From positions 930,001 through 994,000 of the forward strand of contig NZ_CACSJP010000001.1 in NCBI RefSeq assembly GCF_902706095.1: a stretch of 64,000 nucleotides of DNA, written 5' to 3'. The notes below the pieces were generated by a model that searched no databases, was not told where the DNA came from, and saw only the letters and a list, made by a program, of their open reading frames with translations. The DNA is from Rhizobium sp. 18065. GTDB taxonomy: Bacteria; Pseudomonadota; Alphaproteobacteria; Rhizobiales; Rhizobiaceae. This document shows, one piece after another, positions 45,262 through 55,000 of the stretch (position 1 is the stretch's first letter; each line of letters opens with the position of its first letter). Both the position numbers and the translations under genes were made by a program.

Positions 45262-45938
45262 GCGCCTGCAATCTCCACGTAGCGCGCAACGGCCTCGTGA
45301 CCCTGCCCATCAAAGGCGAGTGCCCCTTCGTGGAAGACGAGCACGCGCGGATAGTCGCGGATCAGCTCGAGGTCGTGGGTGATGACGATCGCCTGCTGGG
45401 CCAGCCCCTCGATCGCTGCTTTGACCATCGCCCGGTTCTTCAGGTCGAGCTGGTTGGTCGGCTCGTCGAACAGGATCAGTTCCGGCGCGGTGACCACGAC
45501 TGCGGCCAGTGCTGCCAGTTGCAGTTCACCGCCCGACAGTTCATGCGGTCTTCGGCTGGCCAAATGGGTGATCCCGAAACGGTCCAGCACGCGGTCGACC
45601 GCGGCCTCAAGCGCTGGCCCCTTCAGACCCCGGCTTTTCGGCCCCATGGCGATGTCGTCGCGGATGATCGGCAGGATGATCTGGTTGGCCGGGTTCTGAA
45701 AGATGAAGCCGGCCTTCGCCATTACCTCCCGCTCGTCCTTCACCGTATCCAGACCGTCCAGCGTGACGGTCCCGGATGTCGGCTTGGCAAGGCCGTTGAT
45801 CAGCCGGGCGAAACTGGTCTTGCCCGAGCCGTTGAGGCCGATCACGCCGATCCGCGGCTCGGACAACACAAGCGTAAGCGGCTTCAGCGCTGAATGTTCG
45901 CCGTGGCGGAGTTCGGTCTGGTCGAAACGGATATGCAA
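45258..45938 (-). CDS. bioM: Biotin ECF transporter ATPase
   Basis: BioM powers biotin uptake. The 226-residue ABC ATPase has Walker A (GLNGSGKTSF), Q-loop (FQNPANQIIL), signature LSGGELQLAAL, Walker B (LILFDEP) and H-loop (VITHDLELI). I choose the TTG at 45938 (LHIRFDQTELRHG), preceded by AGGAG at a 9-base spacing; longer in-frame versions add residues with no similarity to the family. A weak match to a BioR-type box (TTCTATAGAC, 45965-45974) lies just upstream. Confidence 0.9.
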   Translation of the reverse strand: MHIRFDQTELRHGEHSALKPLTLVLSEPRIGVIGLNGSGKTSFARLINGLAKPTSGTVTLDGLDTVKDEREVMAKAGFIFQNPANQIILPIIRDDIAMGPKSRGLKGPALEAAVDRVLDRFGITHLASRRPHELSGGELQLAALAAVVVTAPELILFDEPTNQLDLKNRAMVKAAIEGLAQQAIVITHDLELIRDYPRVLVFHEGALAFDGQGHEAVARYVEIAGA

Positions 45939-46156
45939 GGCGGACGTCTCCTGAAGTGTGCCGGTTCTATAGACCCTCGGTGCGATGAGGGGAATGGCTC
46001 GCTTAGGCGCCACCGATGGCCGCTTCGTTGACAAAACCGCTTCTCCGCTCCATATTTACGTAGAAGTTTCGAGGTGGGAACGGCCTACCCACGCACCCGC
46101 AAGGGTCAGTAGCCGCAAGGCGAAGAGATCCGGGATTTGGCACCCCGGCGGAAATG

Positions 46157-46183
46157 AAAACCCCGCTCGCGCGGGGTTTTTCA
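46157..46183. terminator. Strong bidirectional hairpin terminator
   Basis: AAAACCCCGC/GCGGGGTTTT forms a perfect 10-bp stem with a TCGC loop and T-rich flanks on both strands. It lies immediately after the stop of the minus-strand hypothetical gene at 46181, which supports that gene. Confidence 0.8.
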
Positions 46184-46426
46184 TTTGGTGCGGATCAGAT
46201 GTCCCTTTCGCAATCGGTTGGCAAGTTTGTCGCGGTCTATCGGATAGGTGGACTTTACCATGTAGATGCCCTGTCCCGTGGGCTTGATCAGCACGGCCAC
46301 CAGAACGATGAGTCCAGCCTGGTTGATCTCCCTGACGAGTTCGAAACCGTCGCCGGCATGCTTCGGCGATTGGCCCACATGGGTTGGATCCGTGACGGCC
46401 TGTGAGAGATACGGCACGCATGACAT
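46181..46426 (-). CDS. Small hypothetical protein
   Basis: An 81-residue minus-strand frame starting MSCVPYLSQAVTDPTHVG and containing VREINQAGLIVLVAVLIKPTGQ, with a C terminus YPIDRDKLANRLRKGHLIRTK, has codon use like its neighbours (mostly G or C in third position) and ends directly at a strong terminator. I do not recognise the family. A plus-strand frame (46196-46405) overlaps it and looks less likely. The 284 bases from 46427 to 46710 hold nothing else I can name. Confidence 0.45.
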   Translation of the reverse strand: MSCVPYLSQAVTDPTHVGQSPKHAGDGFELVREINQAGLIVLVAVLIKPTGQGIYMVKSTYPIDRDKLANRLRKGHLIRTK

Positions 46427-46710
46427 AAAGCTGTCCGGGTGTGATCTGAATGCGTGTTTTTGGGCTGGGATAGAGAAGGTAACGAAGCCTTTGGTCAAGT
46501 GGAGGCCAAAGCTTCTCAATTGGTGGACCGGAAGCTCCCCCAGGATCAAAGGTCGGAAACGGGGCCAGTCTCTGGGATCGCTCAACCTGCGTTCCTTCGT
46601 GTCGTCCGTCGAGTGTCTTAATCCTCCGGTTGTATCGCTTCGCAGTGCGAGTTGAAAATAGGGGAAATTCGTCGATTGAACAAACCACGAACATCCGCTA
46701 GCCTATTCCC

Positions 46711-47898
46711 ATGGCGATTCAAATCTCAAATCCGCAGGCGCGACGTATCTTCCTCGAGCGGCAGGGGCTGTCGCGTCCGCCGCACAAGGCGCTGGGGCGC
46801 GATGGCCTCTACGCATTGATCCATGACCTGGGTTTCGTCCAGGTCGACAGCATTCAGGTCGTCGAGCGGGCCCATCACCAGATCCTGTTTTCCCGCAGCC
46901 AGACCTACCGGCGCGAGGACCTGTCGCATCTGCTGGAAAAGGACCGCTCCCTGTTCGAGCACTGGACGCATGACGCCTCGATCATCCCGTCTGCCTTCTT
47001 TCCCTACTGGAAACACCGCTTCCGCCGCCGCGAGGCGAAGATCCTGGAAAACTGGCGCAAATGGCAGGGTGAGGGCTTCGACCAGGCCTTCGAGGAGACC
47101 TACGAGAGGATCCGGTCCGGTGGACCGATCCTGTCGCGCGACGTCAAGGCCGAAGACCATAAATCCGGCGGCTGGTGGAACTGGCATCCCAACAAGACGG
47201 CGCTGGAATTCCTCTGGCACACCGGCAAGCTGTCGATCGCCAGGCGGGAAAACTTCCAGAAAGTTTATGACCTGTCCGAGCGGGTGATCCCGGGCGAGCA
47301 CCATGCCAGTGAAGTCGATCACGACAGCTTCGTCGACTGGGCCTGCCGGTCAGCCCTGACCCGCCTCGGCTTTGCCACGTCGGGTGAGATCGCCGCCTTC
47401 TTCGACATTATCACGCCGGATGAGGCCAAGGCCTGGATATCAGCCCATCGTGAGGAACTGGATGAGGTGCTCATCGAGACGATGGAGGGCAAGCCGCGTC
47501 TGTCCTTCGCCTTCATCGAGGGGCTTTCCACCCTGCTGGATGCACCGGAGCCGCCGGCCCGCATCCGCGTGCTCAGCCCCTTCGATCCGCTGATCCGCGA
47601 CCGCAATCGCACCGAACGCCTGTTCGGCTTCTTCTACCGTATCGAGGTGTTTGTGCCCGAGCCCAAGCGCCAGTACGGCTACTATGTCTTCCCGCTGCTG
47701 GAGGGAGACCGCCTGATCGGCCGCATCGACATGAAGGCCGACCGCAAGGCGGGTGTGCTCGACGTCAAGCGCCTGTGGCTGGAACCGGGTGTGAAGCCTT
47801 CTGCCGGCCGACTTGAGAAACTACAAGCGGAACTGGGACGCCTTGCGCGCTTCTCTGGCGTCGAGCAGGTCAGCCTGCGCGATGGCTGGCTCGGCTAG
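46711..47898 (+). CDS. Winged-helix DNA glycosylase, YcaQ/AlkX family
   Basis: This 395-residue protein belongs to the HTH_42 family of winged-helix DNA glycosylases, which excise alkylated or crosslinked bases. The active-site region VQVDSIQVVERAHHQILFSR carries the QxD motif of the AlkX (YcaQ) branch, rather than the QxQ of AlkZ. Other features are FEHWTHDASIIPS, and late basic segments (LSPFDPLIRDRNR) of the DNA-binding surface. It is a single gene followed by a GNAT gene. Confidence 0.87.
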   Translation: MAIQISNPQARRIFLERQGLSRPPHKALGRDGLYALIHDLGFVQVDSIQVVERAHHQILFSRSQTYRREDLSHLLEKDRSLFEHWTHDASIIPSAFFPYWKHRFRRREAKILENWRKWQGEGFDQAFEETYERIRSGGPILSRDVKAEDHKSGGWWNWHPNKTALEFLWHTGKLSIARRENFQKVYDLSERVIPGEHHASEVDHDSFVDWACRSALTRLGFATSGEIAAFFDIITPDEAKAWISAHREELDEVLIETMEGKPRLSFAFIEGLSTLLDAPEPPARIRVLSPFDPLIRDRNRTERLFGFFYRIEVFVPEPKRQYGYYVFPLLEGDRLIGRIDMKADRKAGVLDVKRLWLEPGVKPSAGRLEKLQAELGRLARFSGVEQVSLRDGWLG

Positions 47899-47967
47899 CG
47901 CCGGCGCTCTCGACCACCGGTCGTGCCCACCAATTGCTCCCCACCGCAAGCAGGAAAATGTATCGCA

Positions 47968-48396
47968 ATGTCTGCCACGTCTGACGCCTATCGCATCGAA
48001 CCCGTCACGCCCACTGTAAAAGACTATCTCCGCCTGCGACAGCAAGCAGGCCTCAGCCCGTTTTCCGAGGAAGCAGCAAACCGCGGATTGGCCGGCTCGA
48101 TCTTCGCCGTCTCACTGATGCAGGGCGAAGAGATCGTCGGCATGGGCCGCATCATCGGCGATGGCGGCTGCTTCTATCAGGTCACCGATATCGCGGTCCT
48201 CCCCGACCATCAGGGCAAGGGGCTCGGCAAGCGCATCATGGCAGCCCTCACCGATTACATGAAGGCAAATTTGCCGGCCACCGCCTATGTCAGCTTGATC
48301 GCCGATGTTCCGGCGAACAAACTCTACGAACAGTTCGGCTTTGCCGAGACCGCACCACGTTCCGTCGGTATGGCCATGACGATCGGTTCGCGGTAA
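47968..48396 (+). CDS. GNAT-family N-acetyltransferase
   Basis: This 142-residue protein has the acetyl-CoA binding motif A, VTDIAVLPDHQGKGLGKRIM (with the QGKGLG loop), and the C-terminal NKLYEQFGFAET typical of GNAT enzymes. It resembles small single-domain members that acetylate amines or proteins; the substrate is unknown. The start at 47968 has only a weak ribosome binding site (AGGA), so an upstream start at 47923 is possible. Confidence 0.85.
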   Translation: MSATSDAYRIEPVTPTVKDYLRLRQQAGLSPFSEEAANRGLAGSIFAVSLMQGEEIVGMGRIIGDGGCFYQVTDIAVLPDHQGKGLGKRIMAALTDYMKANLPATAYVSLIADVPANKLYEQFGFAETAPRSVGMAMTIGSR

Positions 48397-48399
48397 TCC

Positions 48400-48441
48400 T
48401 TGTAAAATCCATCAAGTGACGTATATATTACCTGTCATTTG
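48400..48441 (+). promoter_or_regulatory. Promoter and putative autoregulatory operator of the Xre/RES pair
   Basis: TTGTAA (-35-like, 48400) and ATATAT (-10-like, 48423) are 17 bases apart. An imperfect inverted repeat, CAAGTGACG and TGTCATTTG, brackets the -10. Antitoxins of this type usually repress their own promoter through such a site. Confidence 0.55.
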
Positions 48442-48456
48442 ACGGAGGATGCTCTG

Positions 48457-48891
48457 ATGCTGGAAATGTTCGACCGGACGCAGGCAAAGACAGCAGCAAG
48501 GCCGCAGGGCTTTGCAACCGAGGCCGATCGCGACCGCCTGTCGAAGACGGCCCTGAAGGCCTACCGACGCATCGTCGCTCATTGGGATCTGACCAGCCAG
48601 CAGGCGGCAGCTCTTCTCGGTGTCTCCGTCAGCACCTGGGAGCGGTTGAAGCCTGAAACCGCGGAAAAGACGCTCAGCCAGGACCAGATGACCCGCATTT
48701 CCGCCCTGACAGGTCTCTACAAGGGCCTGCACCTGCTGTTTGCCGACAACATGGCCGACCGCTGGCTGTCGCTGGAGAATACGGGCCCGCTGTTTGACCG
48801 CCGCTCGCCTATCGCCGCCATGATCGAGGGTGGCATACCCCATATGCTCGACGTTCGCCGCTATGTCGACGCCGTGCGCGGAGGCCTTTGA
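48457..48891 (+). CDS. Xre/MbcA/ParS-type antitoxin
   Basis: This 144-residue protein has a helix-turn-helix (LTSQQAAALLGVSVSTWERLK) and the C-terminal MbcA/ParS toxin-binding domain (RISALTGLYKGLHLLFADNMADRWL, then SPIAAMIEGG). It pairs with the RES-domain gene that begins directly after its stop. The start at 48457 follows GGAGG. It is expected to neutralise the partner toxin and repress the operon through the operator at 48413-48441. Confidence 0.9.
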   Translation: MLEMFDRTQAKTAARPQGFATEADRDRLSKTALKAYRRIVAHWDLTSQQAAALLGVSVSTWERLKPETAEKTLSQDQMTRISALTGLYKGLHLLFADNMADRWLSLENTGPLFDRRSPIAAMIEGGIPHMLDVRRYVDAVRGGL

Positions 48892-49602
48892 TTGACGCTC
48901 GACGGCGTGCCGATCGTCACGATCGCCTATCCGAAGACGGTGCGGCTGGTGTCGACCGCGCGCCTGCGCCAGGCCGTGCTTGTGTCGCTGGTTGATACTG
49001 CCGATGAACTGGCCGAACTGGCCGAGATCGAGGCCGCCACCAGCAACAGGATCGTGGCGGAGACGCGCGGCATATCGGGGCTGGCATCCAATGAACTGGT
49101 CTATGACGTGCCGCATGCACATTTCATCAATGCCTGCTTTGCCTATGCCAAGCCGCGCGAGCCCAACCGCTTCAACGGAGGCGACCGTGGTGCCTGGTAT
49201 TCGGCGCTGGCCGTCGAAACCTGCCTGGCCGAAATCATCTTTCACATGACGGATTTCCTCGCCAGGGCCGGGGATTTTAACGCCGTGGTCGAATATGCCG
49301 AGATGTTCTGCAGCCTGTCGGGTGATTTCCTCGATATGCGCGCGGAGACAGAACATGGCGCACTCGATCCGGACAAGGCGCGTGGCTATCCCCTCGGCAA
49401 TGCGCTCGCCGAAGATGCGCGCAGGGCAGGGGCCAACGGCATCGTCTATCCTTCAGTCCGACACCCGGGCGGCACCTGTTTTGCGGTCCTGCGCCCGGCG
49501 GCGGTACAGTCCGTCCGCCAGGGCGATGTCTACCGGCTGGTCTGGTCCGGCAAGCCGGCTCCGGCCACCGAAGGCCCGATCGCCTCTCCACCCTCCCCTT
49601 GA
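48892..49602 (+). CDS. RES-domain toxin (NAD+-degrading)
   Basis: RES toxins degrade NAD+, as shown for MbcT and ParT/Res homologues. This 236-residue protein has the conserved R93 (PNRFNGG), E114 (CLAEIIFH) and S188 (IVYPSVRHPGG) that name the domain. It starts with TTG immediately after the antitoxin stop, with GGAGG 7 bases before. The final residues (ASPPSP) are coded within a palindromic repeat, so the C terminus seems to have been rewritten by that repeat. Confidence 0.9.
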   Translation: MTLDGVPIVTIAYPKTVRLVSTARLRQAVLVSLVDTADELAELAEIEAATSNRIVAETRGISGLASNELVYDVPHAHFINACFAYAKPREPNRFNGGDRGAWYSALAVETCLAEIIFHMTDFLARAGDFNAVVEYAEMFCSLSGDFLDMRAETEHGALDPDKARGYPLGNALAEDARRAGANGIVYPSVRHPGGTCFAVLRPAAVQSVRQGDVYRLVWSGKPAPATEGPIASPPSP

Positions 49603-49611
49603 GGGGAGGGT
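49590..49611. repeat. Short palindrome overlapping the RES toxin stop
   Basis: ACCCTCCCC/GGGGAGGGT is a perfect 9-bp inverted repeat around TTGA, a common rhizobial short intergenic palindrome. The TGA stop of the RES gene lies in its loop. It could also act as a terminator hairpin, although no T run follows. Confidence 0.6.
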
Positions 49612-49639
49612 CGGCCACAGGTCCGCGGTAGGTGATGCC

Positions 49640-50740
49640 TCAGACGATCTCGGTCGCCGAGATTTTGATGCCGAAGCCTTCGAGGCCGACATAGTGGCGC
49701 TCGCGTGAGGACATCAGCCTGATCGAGGTGACGCCGAGATCTTTCAGGATCTGCGCGCCGAGTCCGATTTCCAGCCATTCACTCTCGCGCACCTGGGCTT
49801 CGCTATGGGCTTCCCGGTCGAGCTTGCCGGTGCGTGCGGTGGTCGAGACACCGACGCCGACCGAGCCCTCGCGCAGATAGACGATGACGCCGCGGCCCTT
49901 CTCGGCGATCTTCTTCATGACGCCGTCAATCTGCCGGTTGTTGCCGAAAACGTCGGCGCCGACATGCTCGAGATGCAGGCGCACCGGAATGTCTTCGCCA
50001 TCGCGGATGTCGCCGAACACCACGGCCAGATGCTGCATCGGATCCCAGGGCAGCGAGTAGCTGTGGCCCTTGGCCGTGCCATAGGGTGTCTGGATATCGA
50101 AGCTCGAATGCAGCTGGATCAGCGTTTCCTTGCGCTGGCGATAGGCGATCAGGTCGGCAACCGACACTTGCTTCAGACCATGTTCCTCGGCAAAGGACGC
50201 AACCTGCGGACCGCGCATGACCGTGCCGTTGTCATTGACCAGTTCGGAAATCACACCGATCAGCGGCAGGTTCGCCAGCTTGCACAGATCGACCGCGGCT
50301 TCCGTATGGCCGGAACGCATCAGCACGCCGCCTTCGCGCGCGACCAGCGGGAAGATATGGCCGGGCCGGACGAAATCGGTAGCGCCGACATTCGGGTTGG
50401 CGAGATTGCGCACGGTAAGTGTCCGATCATCGGCCGAAATTCCGGTCGAGGTACCGTGCTTGAAGTCGACGGAGACGGTGAACGCCGTGGTATGGGCGCT
50501 GTCATTGTCGGCGACCATGGCCGAAAGGTTCAGCCGTTTGGCCTCCTCTTTCGGCATCGGTGCACAGACGATGCCCGAGGTATGGCGTACGATGAAAGCC
50601 ATCTTTTCCGGCGTGCAATGCACGGCCGCGACGATCAGATCGCCTTCGTTCTCGCGGCCGTCATCGTCCATGACGACGACGATCTCGCCGGCTTCGAAGG
50701 CACGGATGGCGTCAACGACACGCTTCTGGTCATAGCTCAT
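49640..50740 (-). CDS. ribB: 3,4-dihydroxy-2-butanone 4-phosphate synthase with degenerate GTP cyclohydrolase II domain
   Basis: The first 205 residues form an intact RibB domain of riboflavin synthesis (VVVMDDDGRENEGDLI, RHTSGIVCAPM, RPGHIFPLVAREGGVLMRSGHTEAAVDL). The C-terminal 160 residues are GTP cyclohydrolase II-like, but the zinc-binding cysteines are absent: where active enzymes have SECLTGD...RCDCG, this one reads LEHVGADVFGNNRQIDG. It is therefore probably RibB-active and RibA-inactive. It starts 9 bases after the aroC stop and is co-transcribed with it. Confidence 0.9.
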   Translation of the reverse strand: MSYDQKRVVDAIRAFEAGEIVVVMDDDGRENEGDLIVAAVHCTPEKMAFIVRHTSGIVCAPMPKEEAKRLNLSAMVADNDSAHTTAFTVSVDFKHGTSTGISADDRTLTVRNLANPNVGATDFVRPGHIFPLVAREGGVLMRSGHTEAAVDLCKLANLPLIGVISELVNDNGTVMRGPQVASFAEEHGLKQVSVADLIAYRQRKETLIQLHSSFDIQTPYGTAKGHSYSLPWDPMQHLAVVFGDIRDGEDIPVRLHLEHVGADVFGNNRQIDGVMKKIAEKGRGVIVYLREGSVGVGVSTTARTGKLDREAHSEAQVRESEWLEIGLGAQILKDLGVTSIRLMSSRERHYVGLEGFGIKISATEIV

Positions 50741-50749
50741 GGCAGAACC

Positions 50750-51844
50750 TCACTTCAGGCGGCCGGTCTGGCCGCGATCCCTCAGAATATGGTCGAGAAT
50801 GGTGCAGGCGAGCATCGCCTCACCGACAGGCACGGCACGGATCCCGACACAGGGGTCGTGGCGGCCCTTGGTCCGCACATCCACCTCATTGCCGTCGGAA
50901 TCGATCGAGCGACGTTCGGTCAGGATCGACGAGGTCGGCTTGATGGCAAAGCGCGCGACCAGCGGCTCGCCCGTGGCGATCCCGCCGAGCACGCCGCCGG
51001 CATGGTTGGAGAGAAACACCGGCTTGCCGTCCGGCCCGATCCGCATCTCGTCGGCGTTTTCCTCGCCGGTGATTTCAGCGGCCCCGAAGCCATTGCCGAT
51101 CTCCACGCCCTTGACGGCGTTGATCGACATCAGATTGGCGGCGATATCCTGGTCGATCTTGCCATAGACCGGTGCGCCGATCCCGGCCGGTACGCCTTCG
51201 GCGATCACTTCGACGACCGCGCCGACGGAGGAGCCTGACTTGCGGATTTCGTCGAGATAGCTTTCCCAGACGGGAACGATCGCGGCATCAGGGCAGAAGA
51301 ACGGGTTCTGGTCGACCTGGGCCCAGTCCCAGTTGTCGCGGTTGACCTTGTGGCGGCCGATCTGCACCAGCGCGCCGCGGATCGTCACATTCGGCATGGC
51401 AAGCCGCGCCAGAGCGCCGGCAGCCACGCGCGCCGCCGTCTCGCGGGCAGACGAGCGCCCGCCACCGCGATAGTCGCGGATGCCGTATTTCAGGTCATAG
51501 GTGAAGTCGGCATGGCCCGGACGATAACGCTTGGCGATATCGCCATAATCCTTCGAGCGCTGGTCGGTGTTTTCGATAAAGAGCGACACCGGCGTGCCGG
51601 TGGTGATCATCGAACCGTCTTCCTGCGGCATTACGCCGGACAGAACCTTGACGATGTCGTCCTCGCGCCGCTGGGTGACGAAACGCGACTGGCCGGGTTT
51701 GCGCTTGTCCATGAAGATCTGCAGGTCTTCCTGCCGGAAGCGGATACCCGGAGGGCAGCCGTCGATGACGGCGCCAAGCGCCGGTCCGTGGCTTTCGCCC
51801 CAGGTGGTGACGCGGAAGAGGTGACCGAAGGTGTTATGCGACAT
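50750..51844 (-). CDS. aroC: Chorismate synthase
   Basis: AroC converts EPSP to chorismate with reduced FMN, the last shikimate-pathway step. The 364-residue protein shows [52 protein letters not shown], and the C-terminal [16 protein letters not shown]. The start at 51844 (MSHNTFGH) is chosen; the longer frame has no family similarity. It forms an operon with ribB. Confidence 0.95.
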   Translation of the reverse strand: MSHNTFGHLFRVTTWGESHGPALGAVIDGCPPGIRFRQEDLQIFMDKRKPGQSRFVTQRREDDIVKVLSGVMPQEDGSMITTGTPVSLFIENTDQRSKDYGDIAKRYRPGHADFTYDLKYGIRDYRGGGRSSARETAARVAAGALARLAMPNVTIRGALVQIGRHKVNRDNWDWAQVDQNPFFCPDAAIVPVWESYLDEIRKSGSSVGAVVEVIAEGVPAGIGAPVYGKIDQDIAANLMSINAVKGVEIGNGFGAAEITGEENADEMRIGPDGKPVFLSNHAGGVLGGIATGEPLVARFAIKPTSSILTERRSIDSDGNEVDVRTKGRHDPCVGIRAVPVGEAMLACTILDHILRDRGQTGRLK

Positions 51845-51867
51845 GAGTGACGAACCGCTCCATTCTG

Positions 51868-51890
51868 GCCGGCGAGGCATGCTCGCCGGC
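51868..51890. other. Perfect hairpin in the aroC leader
   Basis: GCCGGCGAG/CTCGCCGGC is a perfect 9-bp inverted repeat with a 5-base loop, 24 bases before the aroC start. There is no T run. It could be a leader structure or a short repeat; nothing else is recognised between 51891 and 52073. Confidence 0.4.
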
Positions 51891-52073
51891 TGGGGCCTTG
51901 GATGGCGTCACTCATAGAGCAAATTCAGGAAAGGTGTGAAGCGCTTTTCCTCTCCGGATGGGCCAAAAAGCGGACGGACGTTTCTTTGTTTCACCCAAAC
52001 AGGCTCAAACAGATTGCCCACGCAAGCCGCGCGGCAATCAGGTGTTCGGCCTGTGTGGATGCGGCAACTGCCG

Positions 52074-55000
52074 TCAGGAAGCCTGCCTTTGTGGTAAGCG
52101 GGTGACAAAGCGGCTGAAATCCTCGAAGGACAGCGGCTTGGCAAACGCATAGCCCTGCAGATAGTCGCAGCCGAGCTGGCGTAGAAGCGCGGCATGCTCG
52201 TGGGTTTCCACCCCTTCGGCTACCGTCTCGATACCGAGCGAGCCGGCGATCTCGACGATCGAGCGCACCAGGCTGCGTTCCTGCGGCTGGGTGGTGATCG
52301 GCATGACCAGCTGGCGGTCGATCTTCAGCCGCTTCGGCTTCAGCTTCAGAAGGCTGACGATCGAGGTATGGCCGGTGCCGAAATCATCGATCTCGATATC
52401 GATGCCGAGCGCCTTGATACGGTCGATATTGCTGGTCGCGATCGTGTCGCTGTCATCGAGGAAGATGGATTCGACCAGCTCGAAACAGATCGAGCCCTCC
52501 GGCACGTTCAAGCCTTCCAGCTGTTCGATCAGGTTTTCGTCATGCAGGCGCTTGGATGAGACATTCACGGATATGCGCGGCACCGGCACACCGAGTGCCG
52601 TCCAGCGCATCTGGTCCTTCAGGGCGGTCTGCAACACCAGTTGGTCGATGCGGGCCATGACGTTGAGGTCTTCGGCAACTTTCAGGAATGCGCCGGAAGC
52701 AAGCACGCCGCGATCGGGATGGCGCCAGCGGACGAGAGCCTCGGCGCCGCAGAGCTGCATGCTGTTGGCTTCGAACTGCGGCTGGTACCAGACGATGAAT
52801 TCGTCGCGATCAAGCCCGGCCAGCATGTCGTCGGCCATGCGCTTCTTGGCGATGATGTTCGCCTGCAGGTCGGGCGTGAAGAATTCGTAGCAGTTGCGCC
52901 CCTTTTCCTTGGCCTGGTAGAGCGCGATATCCGCGTTGATGAGGGCCTTGCGTGCATCGGGGATAAGACCGATCGCCTGGGCGATGCCGATGGACACGCC
53001 GCAGCGGCAGTCGAAGCCTTCGAAATCCACCGGCTGCCGCATCTCCTCGATGATCCGGGTCGAAAGCTCGGCCAGTTCGTCCATCGAAGCGTCCCGTCGG
53101 ATCAGGATGACGAATTCGTCACCGCCGATGCGCGCCACCAACTCGCCGCGCGGCACATGCCGCATCAGCACGCGCGACGCATGCACCAGCATCGCATCGC
53201 CGGCCGCATGGCCGAGCGTATCGTTGATTTCCTTGAAGCGGTCGAGGTCGAGATGCAGGATGGCGAACTTGTGCCGTTGCGTTTCGCCCTTGCGTGTCAG
53301 AGCGTCCAGCTCCAGATCGAGCTTGCGGCGGTTGGCGAGCGCTGTCAGCGGATCATGCAGCGCATTGAACTCGATGCGGTTCTTGGCCAGTTCCAGCTCG
53401 ATATTGCGCATGTCGGCTTCGGCCTTGGCCGAGCGCAACTGTTCGGCCAGCAACGCGTCTGCCGTCACGTCGAAAGCGATACCGAACAGCTTCTTCTTGC
53501 CGTCGCGGTTCATATAGAGCTGGCCGACCGAGCGAATGAAGCGGGTTTCGCCATTCGGCAGCAGAACGCGCTGAATGGTGTTGAGTGTCTGGTCGTTGGT
53601 CGTCGCCCGTTTGGTGTTCAGCAGAATGTCGCGTCGCTCTTCGGCATGCAGACAGGACATCCACTGGTGTTCGGTCACCGGCTGGTCGCTATAGGCAAGA
53701 CCGTAGAGCTGATGCATGCGCTCGTCCCACATGGCATTGCGGGTGACCGGGTCGCCTTCCCATATCCCGCAATTGTAGGATGCAAGCGCAAGGTCGAGCC
53801 TTTGCGACAGCATGGCCAGATCGTGTTCGCGGCTGGACAGTTCGTCGAGCGCCAGTTCCAGCTCGGCATTCTTGATGTCGCTGGTTTCCTTGGCCTGGCT
53901 CAGCGACTGCGTCACCAGCGTATCGGTTGTCACGTCGCAGACGATGCCCGTCAGGCGCTTGATGCCGCGCTCGTTGATCGAGCAGGCTCCAGCCGAGCGC
54001 AGGTAGCGATAGGTCCCGTCGGAGAGCTCGATCCGGTAGGTGACGTCCCAGGCGGTTTCGGTGCCGGCGATCACGCAGTCGAAGAACTGTTGCTCGACCT
54101 TCTGCACATCATCCGGATGGATGGTGGCATACCAGTCGGCCAGGCGATCCTCCTGGTCCGTCAGGCTGACGGGAAGGCAATGCAAACCGGCAGAGCGTTC
54201 GTCCCAGTGCAATTCATGGGTGTCTTGATCGATATCCCAGATGCCGATATTCGACGTTTCCATGGCCAGCTGGAAGCGGTGCGACAGGTCGATCAGTCGT
54301 TCCTCACGACCCTGCAATCGGCTGATGTTGCGATTGCGTTCGCGCAGCAGGAACAGGGCGAGCAGCACCGGCACCATCATCGCGGCAACCGTCGCAAGCA
54401 CGATCATTCTGATGGGCATGATGCGGTTCATTGCCACATCCCAGCCCTCTACCGGCGCGCCATAAAGCACGAAGGAGAGATCGTGGTGGCTGAATTCCTG
54501 GGCGATCGGCTGCTCGTCGTGGATGCTTGCGGTGCCGAACAGTATTCGGCCTTGCGGGCCGGCAGTTGCAATCGCCATATGCAGCTGGTCAAACTTGTGG
54601 TCGAATTCGCCTTGGGAAGAGGAACTGCCGGCGCCGGAAAGACCCGAAAGCCCGGCAGCATCAAAGATCTTGGTGATGTCCAACGAAACGATCATCAATT
54701 TCCATGCCTTCGTTGCTTCCCAACTCGGCGGCGGCACCGGAATGCTCAGTTCCACCGTGTTGTTCTCGAGCGACAGCTTCGGCTGGAATGCCATCCGGTG
54801 GATATCATGCAGCGGCACGAAGGCGACCGTGGTGATGTGCGGGTCGCGTGCGACGATCTTGTTGATCGTCCGGTTGAGCTCTGTCGGCGACAGCATCGGA
54901 TCGTCCGCGATATCATCGGCAATCGCCATCGCATTGGCGACATCCATGTTCAGCCGGTTGCGAATTGACACTTGCGCATGCTCCAGGGCATCCGCGACTT

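Noticed and set aside
46196-46405. Plus-strand small frame overlapping the hypothetical gene at 46181-46426
   Set aside because: Third-position GC is lower than in the minus frame, and the strong terminator sits right at the minus-strand stop.
52641-54968. 775-residue plus-strand frame opposite the GGDEF-EAL gene
   Set aside because: Shadow of a protein with all domain motifs intact on the minus strand.
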